A DNA stretch of 64,000 nucleotides from Helicostylum pulchrum (Eukaryota > Mucoromycota > Mucoromycetes > Mucorales > Mucoraceae). How positions within the stretch are numbered: position 1 is the stretch's first letter; every line of letters starts with the position of its first letter. The stretch is taken from NCBI GenBank assembly GCA_025677825.1, contig JAIXMO010000031.1:186001-250000 (forward strand), given 5' to 3'. Shown piece by piece: positions 23,355 to 36,603 of the stretch. The position numbers and the translations under genes were made by a program. The notes under the pieces were generated by a model. The model worked only from the letters and a program-made list of their open reading frames with translations. It was not told the origin of the DNA and made no database searches.

Positions 23355-23855
23355 TTACCTGATCCCATTGGGATTGAATATTTCCATGTGTGGGGAGAGT
23401 TGTGTGTAGATTGATAAGCTTTTACGTAAGTTCCGGTTAAACTGCCGTGTCCCTTTACCAGTAGGGCGGGGCTCTACCCAGTAATCTATAGAAAGGATGT
23501 TATGATCAGACCACGAAGATAAGATATGAGTAACAATGCCTTGTGTAGTGAGGTGATGAAGAAGTTGAGCAGCATAGATGTAGTCAATCGTATACTGAAC
23601 GGTAAAAGGAAGTTTCCATATGACCGGAACCTGCTGGTGCATATATGTTGAGTAAAATGAAAGGTTCGAAGTAACTTTGACTGTGTGTTATTTTTGCAAA
23701 TATAATTAAATCATCTCACATTGGTGTATTTTATTAAGAGATACGACTCCACATTGTGCAGTCCGTAAGACCGATTTTTGAATTGAGTTTCGATAATGTT
23801 GACAATTGACTCGTTGGAGGTATGAGACACTTGAATACAGACTATGTCAAAAGAG
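23355..23855 (-). mobile_element. relic of a LINE (non-LTR retrotransposon) endonuclease domain
   Basis: On the minus strand, pieces in shifting frames match the order of an AP-like endonuclease (EEP fold). First DIVCIQVSHTSNESIV (about 23855-23805), then CGVVSLNK (about 23755), then FILLNIYAPAGSGHMETSF (about 23660-23605), then TIDYIYAAQLL and SWSDHNILSIDYWVEP (about 23590-23465). LNIYAPA, DYIY and SDH are the typical endonuclease landmarks. The segment between METSF and TIDYIY is far shorter than normal, so about 100 codons are deleted. Stops and frameshifts make it non-functional. The reverse transcriptase part is not seen nearby. Confidence 0.75.
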
Positions 23856-24874
23856 CGGCCCATTTTTTTTTTTTGTGGCCCGATCTAATTGATCTGATAG
23901 CATTGTTTGTACGTCGTTTTTGGAATCTTTCTTATTTCGTTTATTTCTGTCATACTTAGATATAGCTGTTTCGGCGCGTGACGATAACTACCGATCGTTG
24001 AAGATATTTCAACGCACGATATCGTTAAAATTTTTCAGCGATATATATTTGTGATACCAGTTAAGAGAGTGGATCGTTTTGGTACATGCAAAAAATATTT
24101 ACTAGTTATATTTATTTCGGACTATGTGTATTAACAAATGTCTTATATACCTGGTTTTTCAATCGTCCTTTTGCTATTATACTCTGCAATTGAAGGTTAC
24201 ATTTTAGTTTGTGGTTCACTTCGTATATTATATTTCTTTTAAATACTTCTGTGAGCAACGCTACAATGTAAACTCAAACAATGAGACAAATTTTTTTTCC
24301 TATTCTTACCCTTTTACACCTTTATTATACTTTTTTTTTCTTAATATTATCCACTACCTACAGCATTGACCTTTCGCTATTATCCTGTACGTATTAGCTT
24401 TAACTGATAAAAAACTATTTGTTGTAAACAATATGTTGTCCCATATCAATATTAGTAAATGCGTTTGTTTAAATTAAGACCCTTTTTCTTTTTCTTTTTC
24501 TTTTTTGGGTTATTATTATATACCTGTTACATACTTTGGTAAGCATTTAATTTATGATTGCATTACTTATAAAACTGCACTGCTTTTTAGTTGTTTTGGA
24601 AAAAAAACCCCCATTACAGCCTATTATCTCTTTTAAATAATTAGGCGCAAAAAGAAAGAAAAATAGACGTCAAAGAAACCAAGAAGAAAACGGGTGTGCC
24701 AACTAAAGGAATATGGTGTATTGGTGTAGTAGTAGATTAGCATCATTCAACAGCTTCCTGGTCGTTAAACGTTTTATTTTCTACAGATTTAATTGCTGTT
24801 ATTATAAACGATCCTATACATATATCATATATATCTTCTTTTTCAAAAAATAAATCTATTATTTTATTTAATTT

Positions 24875-25111
24875 TTAGCCACAATAAGCACCATTATCCG
24901 TACGCTTGCATACACTTGATCCACCATATTTTTCTCGTACAAGCCAAGAGGACCCACCATTATGAGAGGTTCGTACGCATTTTAAAACTTTACTAGAATT
25001 AACACTATCACACTATACGCTTAAAGTAGCGTGTCAACTACAACCTTCCCAATCTCCAGCAGCTAGTATCATCGCGGGCGTTAACAATACAATAATGTTT
25101 GAAAGTTTCAT
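24875..25111 (-). pseudogene. decayed small secreted cysteine-rich protein gene
   Basis: One frame of 79 codons runs from ATG (25111) to TAA (24877-24875). It starts with a clear signal-peptide pattern (MKLSNIIVLLTPAMILAAG). The mature part has Cys at codons 24, 34, 45, 68 and 77, with CVRTSHNGGSSWLVREKYGG in the middle. Two in-frame stops, TGA at codon 26 and TAG at codon 33, interrupt it. No GT..AG intron of normal length removes both. Trp to TGA and Gln to TAG by single transitions would explain them. I do not recognise the family. It would be missed by a plain ORF scan. Confidence 0.45.
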
Positions 25112-25540
25112 TAGATTAACCAGGACCAAAAAGGGAAATACAGACAGAGGAGAGTATGATAATATGTATCAGATAAAGAAAATGAAAAGGATAGAGAAAA
25201 AGTATACATATTTATATAAAATAGACGCAAGGTTAAGTACGGTATAATGGGAGAACTTGGAATGATCATCTTAAACAATACTTAACGCCGAGAATTTTAA
25301 GCATGTTTGATAAGCAATAATATCAAAGTCAGGGAAACACAAGATGCATAAGCTTTGGGTTCTTACTCTATGTAAGATAATTTAAATTTAACTTACTGCA
25401 AAATTTGTCTGCAACTTATACAGAAAATATGTCAGAACTTTTCTTTTAAACGTTTCGGCGTAGCAATTTTAACGCATGATTCAGTTAAACAGTTGCTTGC
25501 TCCCGCAAGTAGAGTATTTTCATATATGACGGAAGGATTT

Positions 25541-25960
25541 TCATTTTTGAATTGATCCCAAGTAGAGAGAAGATTTTGGGAGTAAAAGCATGTTACTGGT
25601 TGGTCTCCTACCGTTTACCAACTGGCAAATTGTGTACCAAAACTGCTGCTTACGTATACCTGGTGGTACTGGCCTATCTTGATGTTGCAATATGTGATAA
25701 TTGTCGAATATCTTGGCACGAAATACAATCTGGCGTATATCTTTATAAGCAGCAATTACCTTTATTGTCAAAATATTTTTGTATGGTTCTTTCATGCATC
25801 TTTTGTAAGGTCTTGTTGTATGATCTTTGTACCCTTTAGAGAAAAACATTTTTACGGTTTCAGCTTTAGTGGCAATATGGTTCTGACAAAGAGCCAAACA
25901 AGAGGTACTGTGACCTATCCAGTCCGCAAAATATTTATTCGTAACTTTTCTGGTCGGGTG
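25541..25960 (-). pseudogene. coding-like frame of unknown family, probably a mobile-element remnant
   Basis: The minus-strand frame is open for about 140 codons. The first in-frame start is poor, but the open frame extends upstream of it to about 25975. The composition is protein-like, with motifs such as YFADWIGHSTSCLALCQNHI, FFSKGYKDHT, QDRPVPPGIRKQQFWYTICQ and LVNGRRPTSNM. No donor or acceptor pair joins it to other coding sequence. The style recalls ORFs of repetitive elements, but I cannot name the class. Overlapping plus-strand frames are shadows. Confidence 0.35.
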
Positions 25961-26679
25961 TGTAGGTTGGCTTTACGCGTTATACTCTAATGGATTAGAA
26001 GTTAATTACTCGTGATCTATCGATTGAAACAACACCAGTCCGATAGAGCTAATTTGGAAAGTTCTTGCAAGTTAATAAGGCTTAAAAAAATTACTATTAA
26101 TTAAATATTATTCTAACTAACTACTTAGTATACCTATTATTTATGAAAAATATATCTATTTAAACTATTCCATCAAATATATTAGAAAACTATAGAATAA
26201 ATTATTATCTTTTTTTGTTTTTCAGCATTATAGAAAGCTGCAGTCAACTAGGCTACGTAATCAATGTACTTGGAATAATATTGTAAGGTCGCCGATAACT
26301 GTAAAAGAGAGAAAACATTTCCTCAGTTCCTTGGAAAAATGATTATCCCTATAAAAGTAAATACCACTGGACAATCCAGCGGCAAGCATGATGTACATAT
26401 ATGTCGTCAATAATTGAAACCCCCCACTTTCTTTTTTATCTTGCATCTATATACATCATTATGTAAATAAATAAACAAAATAAAAAAGTTTAAACCAGTA
26501 TTTTCTTTTTCTTAATAATGATGCGATTGAAAAAAGCAATGAATCTGTAGAACAATAGCCAAAAAGGGGATCAGACCAATAAGAAAGAAATAGGGAAAAA
26601 AGGGTGTGACGTGTTGAGGTAATAACTCCTCTATTTTCTTTTTATTCCTTTCTCTTTTTTTAATTGACAAGTAGTAGTA

Positions 26680-29600
26680 ATGAATGAAAAACTAATGGAG
26701 GAAAATATACCAGAAAAAAGACCAGAAGAGCACACTAGTAAATTACGAAGTGTACCTATTCCTCAACCACTTATATTAAAGAGACGAACCAGTAAATCCT
26801 CCCTTTCTTCATTTGATGAACACCATGCCGAAGAAAATTATCCTACTTCACCTTCTGGTTCAGTATCAGGAGGAGATTTTTCGAACCGTAAATCATTTTT
26901 GTTTGACATGGATTACAGTAGTAGTCCCGGTAGTGATAATGATATTCTATATCATCGCTCACCGCCACCACCACCACCTACATCGTTATCATCATCTACA
27001 ACACCGCGATATTCTAGTCCACCAGCTGGAAGTGGCGCCAAATATATGGTACGATCTAAACGAGCCAGTTGGATAGACGGATCTTCTTCAATCACATTTG
27101 ATTCCACTCCTTCTACTCCGACCACACAACCTCAATCAAAGATACCCCCTCTTTGTTTACCAAAATCAATTGAAGATAGTTCACTTAAATCTGGTTCATT
27201 ATCAAAATTACGTGAAGATAGACAACTACAACCTAAACGAGAGAGTTCGGTTGATAGTAGTACTCCATTATCTGCCACTTCTTCCAATACAGAAAATACA
27301 CAATTTCATGAAAGAAAGACATCAGTTTCTTCTACTATGACTGATTCAAGTTTAGCAAGTGAAGACATTCATTCACCTACTTCACCTCGTAAGTTTTTTT
27401 TTTCTGTTATTTTATTTCTTTTGTGTGCTGATATTATATATTAAATATAGATCGCCCGAAATCATCAAGTCATGGTCCTCGTTCTGCTTCTGCATCACCT
27501 CTTGTAACACATGTTCAATCAACTCCGCATAAAGCCAGACGTCGTTCATCAATGAGTATGCTTCGCAATATTCCTAGTTCAGAACTAGCCGATATCATTA
27601 GTGGTAACTCGCCAAATCCAATTTTGGAAACCCCTCCTTCCGATTTAATTTCAGGCCATCCACTTGCCATCGATGACCAAGAAATGAAAGAGCCGTACCA
27701 TCCACCTCACTCTTTTCATTCCTTATTAAGAAAGCAAATCTCCAGTAAACGTAAATCAATGCGCGATAGAAGTTCTTTACCTAATACTGATAAAGAAGCT
27801 GATAAAGATGTAATTGAGATGAACTTGGATTCAGATCCTAGTACTAGTTCAACATCTGCATCCAATCCTACATTTGACATGGTTGAAGAAGGTAGTCCTG
27901 TATACCCAGCTATGCTATTGAATGAAAATACTATAGTAGAGCCCGACTCAAAAAAGGTCACTTCGTCTACTTCTCTTTCTCGTACTTCGGTACCTGATAT
28001 GTCAAATTGGAATGATTATTTTAGTACTCTACCTGTTGCTCGTACCGCGGCTTGTAAGTAAAAAAAAATATTTATTCATAAAAAACTAACCTTTTATTTA
28101 AAGCTGCAAGTGTAGGTGGAAGACGTGATGCATCTCTTTATCGAAAGGCATCCTTTGATCCAACTCACGCAACCGTTGGATCTGACGAAGATTACGCTAA
28201 AAAACTGTTTTTGTCTCGATCAGCCAAAGTAAAACGATGGTGTAATGATACAGTAGATCATATTGAAGAAAAACTTCATATAAGAGGCCGTAAACGTAGC
28301 AGTAGTACTAGTAGTGCACCTTCACAAGATAGAAGGTATTCGTCCACTTTACCACATTTCAGTCGTGACGATTGTAGTAATATGCCAATGATTACGGTGA
28401 CCAGTACAGAATCTGCAAGAAATACACGAAACCATCAGATGGTAGATAATATACCTTGGGTTGATTGGTTAGAGGAATACAAGATAGTTAAAGCTCGCGA
28501 GATACGACGAAGATCTTCTACACAACCCGGGTTAGAGGAAGCAACAACTCATGATTCTAATTCTGTTGTCAATCGGGTACTTTCTAATTGGTGGAATACA
28601 GTTAAGAATGGTGCTGAACATTACTCTAAACCGAAACAAGATGCAGTATCTGATACGGTATCTGATGATCATCATCATCATGTTGAGAACCCAAAGAATG
28701 CATTGCATTTATCTCTTGACCTGCAAGAATTACAACACCCGCTTGAACAACCACAACCACAACAACAACAACAACAAGATTGGATAGAACCTGAAAGTGT
28801 TTCACCTATTTATATGCCTTCTTCATTTAACGAATCTAAACGAACACCACGTAACCCCATCACTCAAAAGAGTTTAGCTAAACGAGTAGGTTACCGATTC
28901 TTTAACCCAGGAAATCGTATGGGTACTTTTGGACAACTGAGTAATATCTTTGGGTCGCCTAGCGATGCTAATTCAACTACTCGAATTCAAAGATCTATCA
29001 AGTCCAGACTTCAATTTGCCAAGGAAGCATGTGATGCAGAACTAAGACATATTATTGATGGATTAAACGAGTATGTAGAACGAGGTTTACAATATGTAGA
29101 AGATATGGATGAAATTTTAGAAGAAGGATTACGATCCACCGAGAGTTCAGATGAAGAAGCCTTTGTAGAACAGTATATGGCTTTACCAAGTGTTGTTGAA
29201 ATGGATGAGAATTCACCAGATACCAAACACTCGAGTTCAAATAGTTTACCTCATAAAAGAACTTTATCTTCTGCTATGGATGAGCACGAAGACCCTCAAC
29301 GAACTGGCAGTTCTATGGTAGCCTTGATCTCTGAGGACTCGTATTTACCTACTCCGTTTATTTTAACATTACAAGAACTTATTTCTGTAGCTCAAAGTGT
29401 GATGGATACCTCACTAGATGAAATTATTGAAACGAATGGAGCATGTGCTGAAGCAGTAGCAAAGATTCAAACTATTGGATCCAGTTGGGATGAGCACCCA
29501 GAATGGCCATGCAGAGAATGGTACGTTCGTTTACTGTTAGGTATAGCTGCTTTAAATCGTGTGATTGAATGGTGGGCAGTAGAAAGAGGATTTTGGTCTG

Positions 29601-32600
29601 TAACAGGTACTGCAACGCCTATACCAGCTAGTGATACCGAAGATATGGATACATCAAGTAATATATCTAAAATGGACGAAGAAGAAACATATGATGAAGT
29701 TGATGATGATGGACATATGTCAATTGATGAAGTACCCAAGAGAAGACAAGATCGAGAATCCATTCTTTCTCATGATACCCCTCTTTTTGAAGATGATGAA
29801 ATGAATGAACCAGATAATAATTTTGGAAGCTTTCAATTACAAGCTGAAGCTGAACGAAGTCAGAATTCTACCATTATTGTAGAGTTGAGTTTAGGTACTA
29901 CTTCTGTACAGTATGTAAGCCCTGTATGGTTCGACGTTGTCGGGTGAGTTTATTTATTTATTATGTATTTAAAATTTACTAACAAAAATAAATATAGTAC
30001 GGATCCTCAATCTGTTATTGGACATAGTGTTACGCAATTACTATCAACAGATGATAAACAAGTATTCAGTATAGCCACTGAAGAACTTTTAGCTGATAAC
30101 TCGCACACGGTCGAGGTTCGATTTAACGTTACTGGAGCCGAAGGTTCGGCGATTGAGATGGAAGGCAAAGGTATGCTTATGTATAACCGAGTGACAGGAG
30201 AACCCAGTCATACCATGTGGGTGATGAAACCCGTCATTTCACGTCGTTGGTCAATTGTCGATATGGCCCCTCGTATCGAAAAGCATAGTCCAACTGACGA
30301 ACCCGAAGTACCAGATCATCCAGTTACTGCTGAAGAGCAACGTGCTATGATGCGAAACCGGTCCAAATCTGAACCTACAATTCATACACCGCCTTTTTTA
30401 CCTGTCTTAAAAGATGAACAGGAAGAAAAGAGTATGGAACAACATGAGGTTTCAATTTCTAGTTTAATGTTTTTACCACCTGTTTTGTGTCGTGTATGTG
30501 AGAGATGGGTTGTAGCCGCTTTTTTTGAACAGCATTCAGAACTATGTGTTGAAATTCATCAAAGTGAAATGGATGTGAATGCATGCAATGATAGTTTAAT
30601 GGAGTTAAAACATTTAGTGAATGAACGTATAGAAAGCACAAAAGAAGAAATACAATCATTAGAATCTAACGAAAAGACAGCGGAGCCTATTGTGATCGAA
30701 CCCGAAGATAATGAAGAAGAAGATGACGATAATGATTCTATCTTTGGAGACTATTTGCCGTTAGAAGAAGCAGTACCGCCTTTAGAAGCCAAACAAGGAG
30801 AGCTAGAACTATTTAATGATTTACTAGAGATTTTAGAAGTATCACTTAGTATTTCTATTCCTGGTACAGTTGAAGATGTAGTAGGACTTGTAGATGGTGA
30901 AACAGGACCTGATCAATCTCCACGATCTAAAGATAAAATGGTTCAAATATTGTACTGGCGTTCACCTACCACTGACGATCCTGCTCTATCATCATTAGTA
31001 AAAGATGTCGAAGAACTAACACGTGGGAAAGTAGACGCTGTAAACCGTATGCGAGATAGATTAGAGTATAATTGTCGTATCCGAGCCGAATTTCAAAAGA
31101 ATACTAACCAAGAGGATCACTGGACTGAATTTGTATACGATTCTTTAGATGAAAAGAAATCAGACGAAGAAGAGGAACCTGTAGTAGATAAATCAAAAAC
31201 CTTGGAACCCAATCCTACTTTAGCTCGAAAGAGTTTAATGAGTCGTATTAAATCATGGAGACAAAGACGAGCGTCAGGTATTGGCGGAAGGTTATCAAGA
31301 AGGTTAAAATCAATTACGCCCGATACAACCAATACGCCTATTGTTGAAATGGAAACAATTGAGACACCTATTGGGTCTCCAGGACTTGGTCCTAAAGGAT
31401 CACCTAGTATTCATCATTTAAATTCAGGGGGACATACACCCAACAGTATTCACTCTAACATGGGTAAACCGCCTTCATCCCCTCTACATGCACCTGTCGT
31501 ATCACGTCCTACATTTCCCAGTATTAAAGATTTTGATATTATTAAGCCTATTAGTAAAGGAGCGTTTGGTTCCGTCTTTTTAGCCAAGAAACGTACTACG
31601 GGAGATTATTACGCTATTAAATTCTTAAAGAAGTCAGATATGATTGCCAAGAATCAAGTTACTAATGTCAAAGCAGAACGTATGATTTTAATGTCTCAAA
31701 CCGATAGTCCGTTTGTTACTAAACTCTATTACACGTTTCAGTCCAAAGATTACTTGTACCTGGTTCTAGAATATTTAAATGGTGGAGATTGTTCTGCACT
31801 TATTAAAGTTATTGGAAGTTTATCTGAAGATTGGACCAGAAGTTATTTAGCTGAAGTGACTTTAGGGTTAGAATATTTGCAAAGTAAAAATGTTATTCAT
31901 CGGTAAGTTTCTAATATATTTATATTCATGTATATAAAAAAGTACACTAACACAAAAAAAAATCTTGCATAGTGATTTGAAACCAGATAATTTATTAATT
32001 GATCACAATGGACACTTAAAACTAACTGATTTCGGCCTGTCAAGAATTGGGTTCTTGGACCGTCGTGTGCTAGATGAATTGACTACAGTATCTTATCATG
32101 ACCGTGTACAACCTTTATCTCCTGCGCCTTCCAGATCAGGTACACCACCACAGTCACCTACCGAAGCCGAAGAGTCTTCTTCAACACCAAATGAAGGTGC
32201 ATACCGACACTCTTATTTTAGTTTACTGTTTGATCAAAACCATAGTCCTAGTTCAACACCTTATTCAGGTACACTTAACAACGAAGAAGCGATTATTAAC
32301 CCTGCATCACCTGAAACACGTCATACAGAACACCACCATCGTCGTCATATCTCCTCAGCACTTTCTGAGTCACTTTCATCTGGTATGACAAGTTCATCCA
32401 AAACCAAGACAGATGATAAGCCTAGACAAGCAGTTGGTACACCAGATTACTTGGCTCCTGAAAGTATTTTAGGTACAGGACAAGATTCCATGGTAGATTG
32501 GTGGGCTTTGGGCGTTATTTGTTATGAATTTTTGTATGGTATACCACCATTTCATGCCGATACACCAGATAAAGTATTTGAGAATATCTTATCTCGACGT

Positions 32601-34011
32601 ATTGATTGGCATGAAGACAAAGTACAGATATCACGAGAGGCTCGGGATTTTATGGAAAGGTTGATGACCTTGGACCCTGAGAAACGACTTGGGTATCATG
32701 GGGCCGAAGAAGTTAAAAACCATCCCTTCTTTGCCACTATTCGTTGGGACACTTTATTGACTGAGTCACCCTCGTTTATTCCTCAGCCCTCTGGAATGGA
32801 AGATACTGATTATTTTGATGCACGTGGAGCTACTATGCAAAACGCACCAGAAGAAGCAACATCTAACCTACTTGACGAATCAGCCGTAGCACAAGTAGAA
32901 CGAGCCAAAGCCATTATTCGTGAACAAAATCCTGAGAACTTATCACCCATCACTGATAAAAGTAAAATATCTCGTTTAACAAAGGAAGAAGATTCAGATT
33001 CAGATAATACGGATTTTGGTACATTTACGTTCAAGAACTTACCGGTGCTTGAAAAAGCCAATGAAGATATGATTCGAAAAATTCGACATGATAGTATTTC
33101 TGCTACGGCATTTGAAAGTAGTCCGCCAGGAGGAAAATTGTTACATCGTAAATTTCCTGCCATTTCGAACAAGAGTTCGGGTCCGTGCACGCCCACCTCA
33201 ATCAGCCATCATCAAAGTCCGTCTTCTTCTACCAGCGGTACACCGCTTTCTATGTCTCCTTCGGTTTCTTCCAAATTATGTATGGTATCTCCACCTGTAG
33301 GACGTCAATCTACAAATTCAACTGTACCTCATGTACCTACCAAGATGTCCGATATATCCTCAAAGGAAAGTACACCGCCGCAACGAGCTCGATCACTATC
33401 TACACCCTCTATTGACCCACTCAAGTCAACACAATCAACACCTCCAAATCGTCAACCAGAAGAGTCAAAATATACAAACGTAAACGAATTCTTTGGAGCT
33501 CACAAAACATTATCTCCGTTAGGTAAACCAGAACGAAAATCATCTTCCGACCATGGAAAGTTTAAACCGCTCGCATGTCTTGTTGCAGATGATAATCCAA
33601 TTAGTTGTAAGATTATTGAAACTATTTTACAAATGTTACATTGTCAATGTGTGATTGTTCGAAATGGAGCACAAGCAATTCGGTCTGCTATGAGTGATGT
33701 ACGATATGATATTATATTTATGGATATCCGTATGCCTATCAGTAAGTTGTAGTTATTATTAGCATTATTATTAGCATTATTTTTTAACTTTTTTTTTTTT
33801 TTAAGTTGACGGAGAGACAGTAGCGAGGATGATCAAATCTACCAACAATAATAATCGAAAGACACCTATTATTGCTGTAACAGCATACGAGCGTACAGTA
33901 AGAGTAGCGGAAGCATTCGATGGTATTCTAAGTAAACCAGTAACAAAAGACATTATCTTGCAAAAGTTAAAGCAATGTTGTAGAGAATTTGAACATGAGA
34001 TACCTTTGTAA
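26680..34011 (+). CDS. Rim15-like protein kinase (PAS-like, zinc finger, Greatwall-type AGC kinase, receiver domain)
   Basis: Rim15 kinases control entry into quiescence under nutrient limits, downstream of TOR and PKA. Six exons (26680-27388, 27451-28053, 28104-29943, 29998-31902, 31973-33741, 33806-34011) give 2343 residues. The N-terminal 1000 residues are Ser/Pro-rich with probable disorder. A PAS-like region is at about 1023-1130, and a C2HC finger (CRVCERWVVAAFFEQHSELC) near 1215. The kinase spans about 1562-1947: SKGAFGSVFLAKK, YAIKFLKK, HRDLKPDN, LTDFGLSR, then a long insert before VGTPDYLAPESI, the split activation segment of the Greatwall/Rim15 group. A receiver domain fills about 2218-2343 with LVADDNP, the phospho-acceptor in FMDIRMP (about 2268), AVTAYE and LSKPV, so the canonical receiver residues are all present. 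Full-length by family standards. Confidence 0.9.
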
Positions 34012-34310
34012 AATAAAAAAGTCTTCAGGGACCATGAGTCCAAAAATAGCGTAAAAAAAAAACTTAAAAAAGTAAGATGGTTTCCTTTTACAGCGAAACT
34101 TCTATTTAAAGTGTTTTTTTTTCTTTTTTTTCCTTTTTCTTTTTTAACAAAAGTATATTTCTTTAATGGTCGATAATGTAAATAAAAAAAAAAACTTTAA
34201 AGTATATTCATATTAAAAAAAAAAGAGAAAAAAACTAAAAAAAATTGATATAGTCGACCGGACATGGCGTTAGTTTTCTTACACGAAGACATTCGACGGG
34301 AGATGGCACA

Positions 34311-34728
34311 GTGAACAATTCATTTGTTTTACCACCTTATCCACCTAGTACACCAGACCATGACTGTCGCCGGTTTGAAACACCCGAAGGGACCTATACA
34401 TTAGCCCATTCAATCTTTGTAAATTCAATGCAACCTTTATATTCAGTTGGTACAACCGCTAGTCTAGTATCAATAAAATACAAAGAAACTATATCCAACA
34501 ACTTGCAACGTTACGAAGCTCAGCCTGGCGCTCGTAGTTTCAGACGCATGTTTGGTAATGGCCATCCCACCTCCGCCTCTAACACCACCACTTCTAACAC
34601 TGATTCAGATGAAGAACCAGTTTTCCGAACCCCATCACTTTCAAGTTCGTCCTCCAGTCATAAGAACACACTTGGTACACCTTTGTCCCACTCTATTCCA
34701 GAAGAACAAATCGCCATACCTACCCCAC

Positions 34729-34776
<48 letters not shown>

Positions 34777-36603
34777 GTACCACAATAATAACGGATACCC
34801 ATCATGCTAGCCCAACACCGACTTCCACACTTTCCTTCTTGGCTCGAAATCATACTATTGGTAGACACCCACGTAAACCCAAAACCAATATTACAAAAAC
34901 TAATTCTAGTTTTGTACAAAGGATTATTACCAATGATCAACTAGCCAAGATATTAATGGCAAGAACAAGTGAAGATACAAATCTGTTTTATAATTGTGGT
35001 ACTAGTTTTGTATGGGTAGATGCAGCAGGTCATCCAAAAGTAAATTATTTGATGAGGTAACATTAAATAAGATTTCTCACCCTTATTTGATTTATATTTT
35101 TAGGAACCTTTATCACGCATTGTATTTGCTAGAGCGTGTCCAACGTCGCACGATGTAAACGTATTGACGCGTGGCGCAGATCACTTAGATATTATTATTG
35201 GATTTACTTCTGGAGATATTGTTTGGTTTGATCCATTGTGTAATAAGTACGGTAGAATTAATAAAGGAGTAAGTACAATATTATCTTACATGAATGTATG
35301 GTGTTTTTTATATATATAAAAAAAACGTTATGTTAGGGCGTAATGAATTCTTCTCCTATTACCATGATTAAATGGTTACAAGGCTACGAGAACTTATTTA
35401 TGGCTGCGTTTCAGGATGGTACTATAATGTTGTTTGATAAAGAAAAAGAAGACGATACGTTCCATCCTGGCGATGAACAAAGGCCTACAATAAAAAAACC
35501 CTTACTCGATGAAAAACAGTTGTTTAAAATAACAAAACCACCTTCAAAAAGTTCTATGAAATCTAATCCTGTTTCTCATTGGAAGCTATCGAATCAATCT
35601 ATCACTGGTAAAAAAGAAAATACGTCAAACTTTATTTTTTTCTACTATCTTCTTAAACTCTTTTTTGTATGCGCGTGTAGCTTTTGCCTTTTCACCGGAT
35701 TGCCAACATGTTGCTATTGTAGGACACGATGGATTACTACGTGTTGTCAATTTTTTGCATGAAACGTAAGTTTTCATTTTCTGTATTATTTATAATTCTT
35801 TTTTAAAAACCCTTTGTTTGTTTGTTTATAGTATGCATGATGTATACGAAGCTTATTATGGAGGCTTATTTTGTGTTGCGTGGAGCCCTGACGGAAGATA
35901 TATTTTGGTAGCGTACAAAAAAAAAATCATTACGAGTATTAAAAAAAAACCAGCTGACAAGTACATGTACATATATTTTTTGGGGAAATAGACAGGTGGT
36001 CAAGATGACTTAGTCACAATTTGGGCATTTCGAGAACAACGTATTATAGCTAGATGCCAAGGACATCATTCTTGGGTAAAAGGTTTTATGTTTGTGTATG
36101 CATATTTTGTTTCTTATGCTTTTTTAATTTTTTAGGTTAAAGGAGTAGCGTTTGATCCTTGGAGATGTGACGAAAAAGTATACCGATTTGCTAGTGTAGG
36201 CGAAGACGCAAAATTAATTTTATGGGATTTTTCTGTCAATGCTTTACATCGACCTAAAACAGTACGTAATATGTATAATAATAATAAAAAATCGCAACTA
36301 AAACAATTTATTTAGAAACCAGGAAGTAGAAACCGCGGTGCTTCGGTTTCCTCCATCAACCCGCCTCCCTTGTCCAGTATATTAGCAACAATACAAGACC
36401 GAACACCTACCGTGCATCCAGTTCAATCCAAAACGGATGTTGCGTTTTTACAACCCACGATGGTTAAAACTATTCATGGAGACCCTTGTGTGGGTGTGTA
36501 TTTTAGAGAAGATGTGATAGTAACTACCGATAAACGAGGTCGTGTAAGTACATGGCGAAGGCCTTCTCCTACCCCTGCTTCTTCTGTATCTTCATCTTCT
36601 TGA
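34311..36603 (+). CDS. CreC/WDR20-like WD40 protein; 5' start unresolved
   Basis: CreC in aspergilli is a WD40 partner of the deubiquitinase CreB in carbon catabolite control; WDR20 is the animal relative. Exons are 34311-35039, 35104-35268, 35337-35607, 35681-35765, 35832-35907, 35992-36075, 36136-36261 and 36316-36603. From 34311 they give 607 residues. Landmarks are [10 protein letters not shown] near the N-terminus, a low-complexity Ser/Thr region with a 16-codon ACT run (34728-34775), [20 protein letters not shown] across intron 1, then blades [42 protein letters not shown] and [14 protein letters not shown]. The frame has no upstream ATG: it opens after a TAG at 34251, 34311 is GTG, and the first in-frame ATG is 34428, inside the conserved part. 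A short upstream exon or non-AUG start is likely. Family call is strong, start is not. Confidence 0.85.
34728..34775. repeat. in-frame ACT microsatellite (poly-Thr)
   Basis: About sixteen ACT codons in a row within exon 1 of the CreC-like gene, coding a Thr run in the disordered N-terminal part. Slippage there would change length in steps of one residue and keep the frame. Confidence 0.85.

Larger units (their letters stand above)
23164..26679. other. gene-poor interval between chitin synthase and the Rim15-like gene
   Basis: No intact gene is supported. It contains a 3' hairpin, a LINE endonuclease relic, a decayed secreted-protein gene and a coding-like minus-strand frame, each listed separately. 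A fragment near 24170-24225 (ACTCTGCAATTGA and flanks) resembles 37938-37985, part of the dispersed repeat near 37.8 kb. Immediately upstream of 26680 there is a CT/T-rich leader. Confidence 0.55.

Noticed and set aside
34552..34940. Frames over the ACT repeat on both strands
   Set aside because: Repeat-derived Leu/Ser runs in the wrong frames of the CreC-like first exon.
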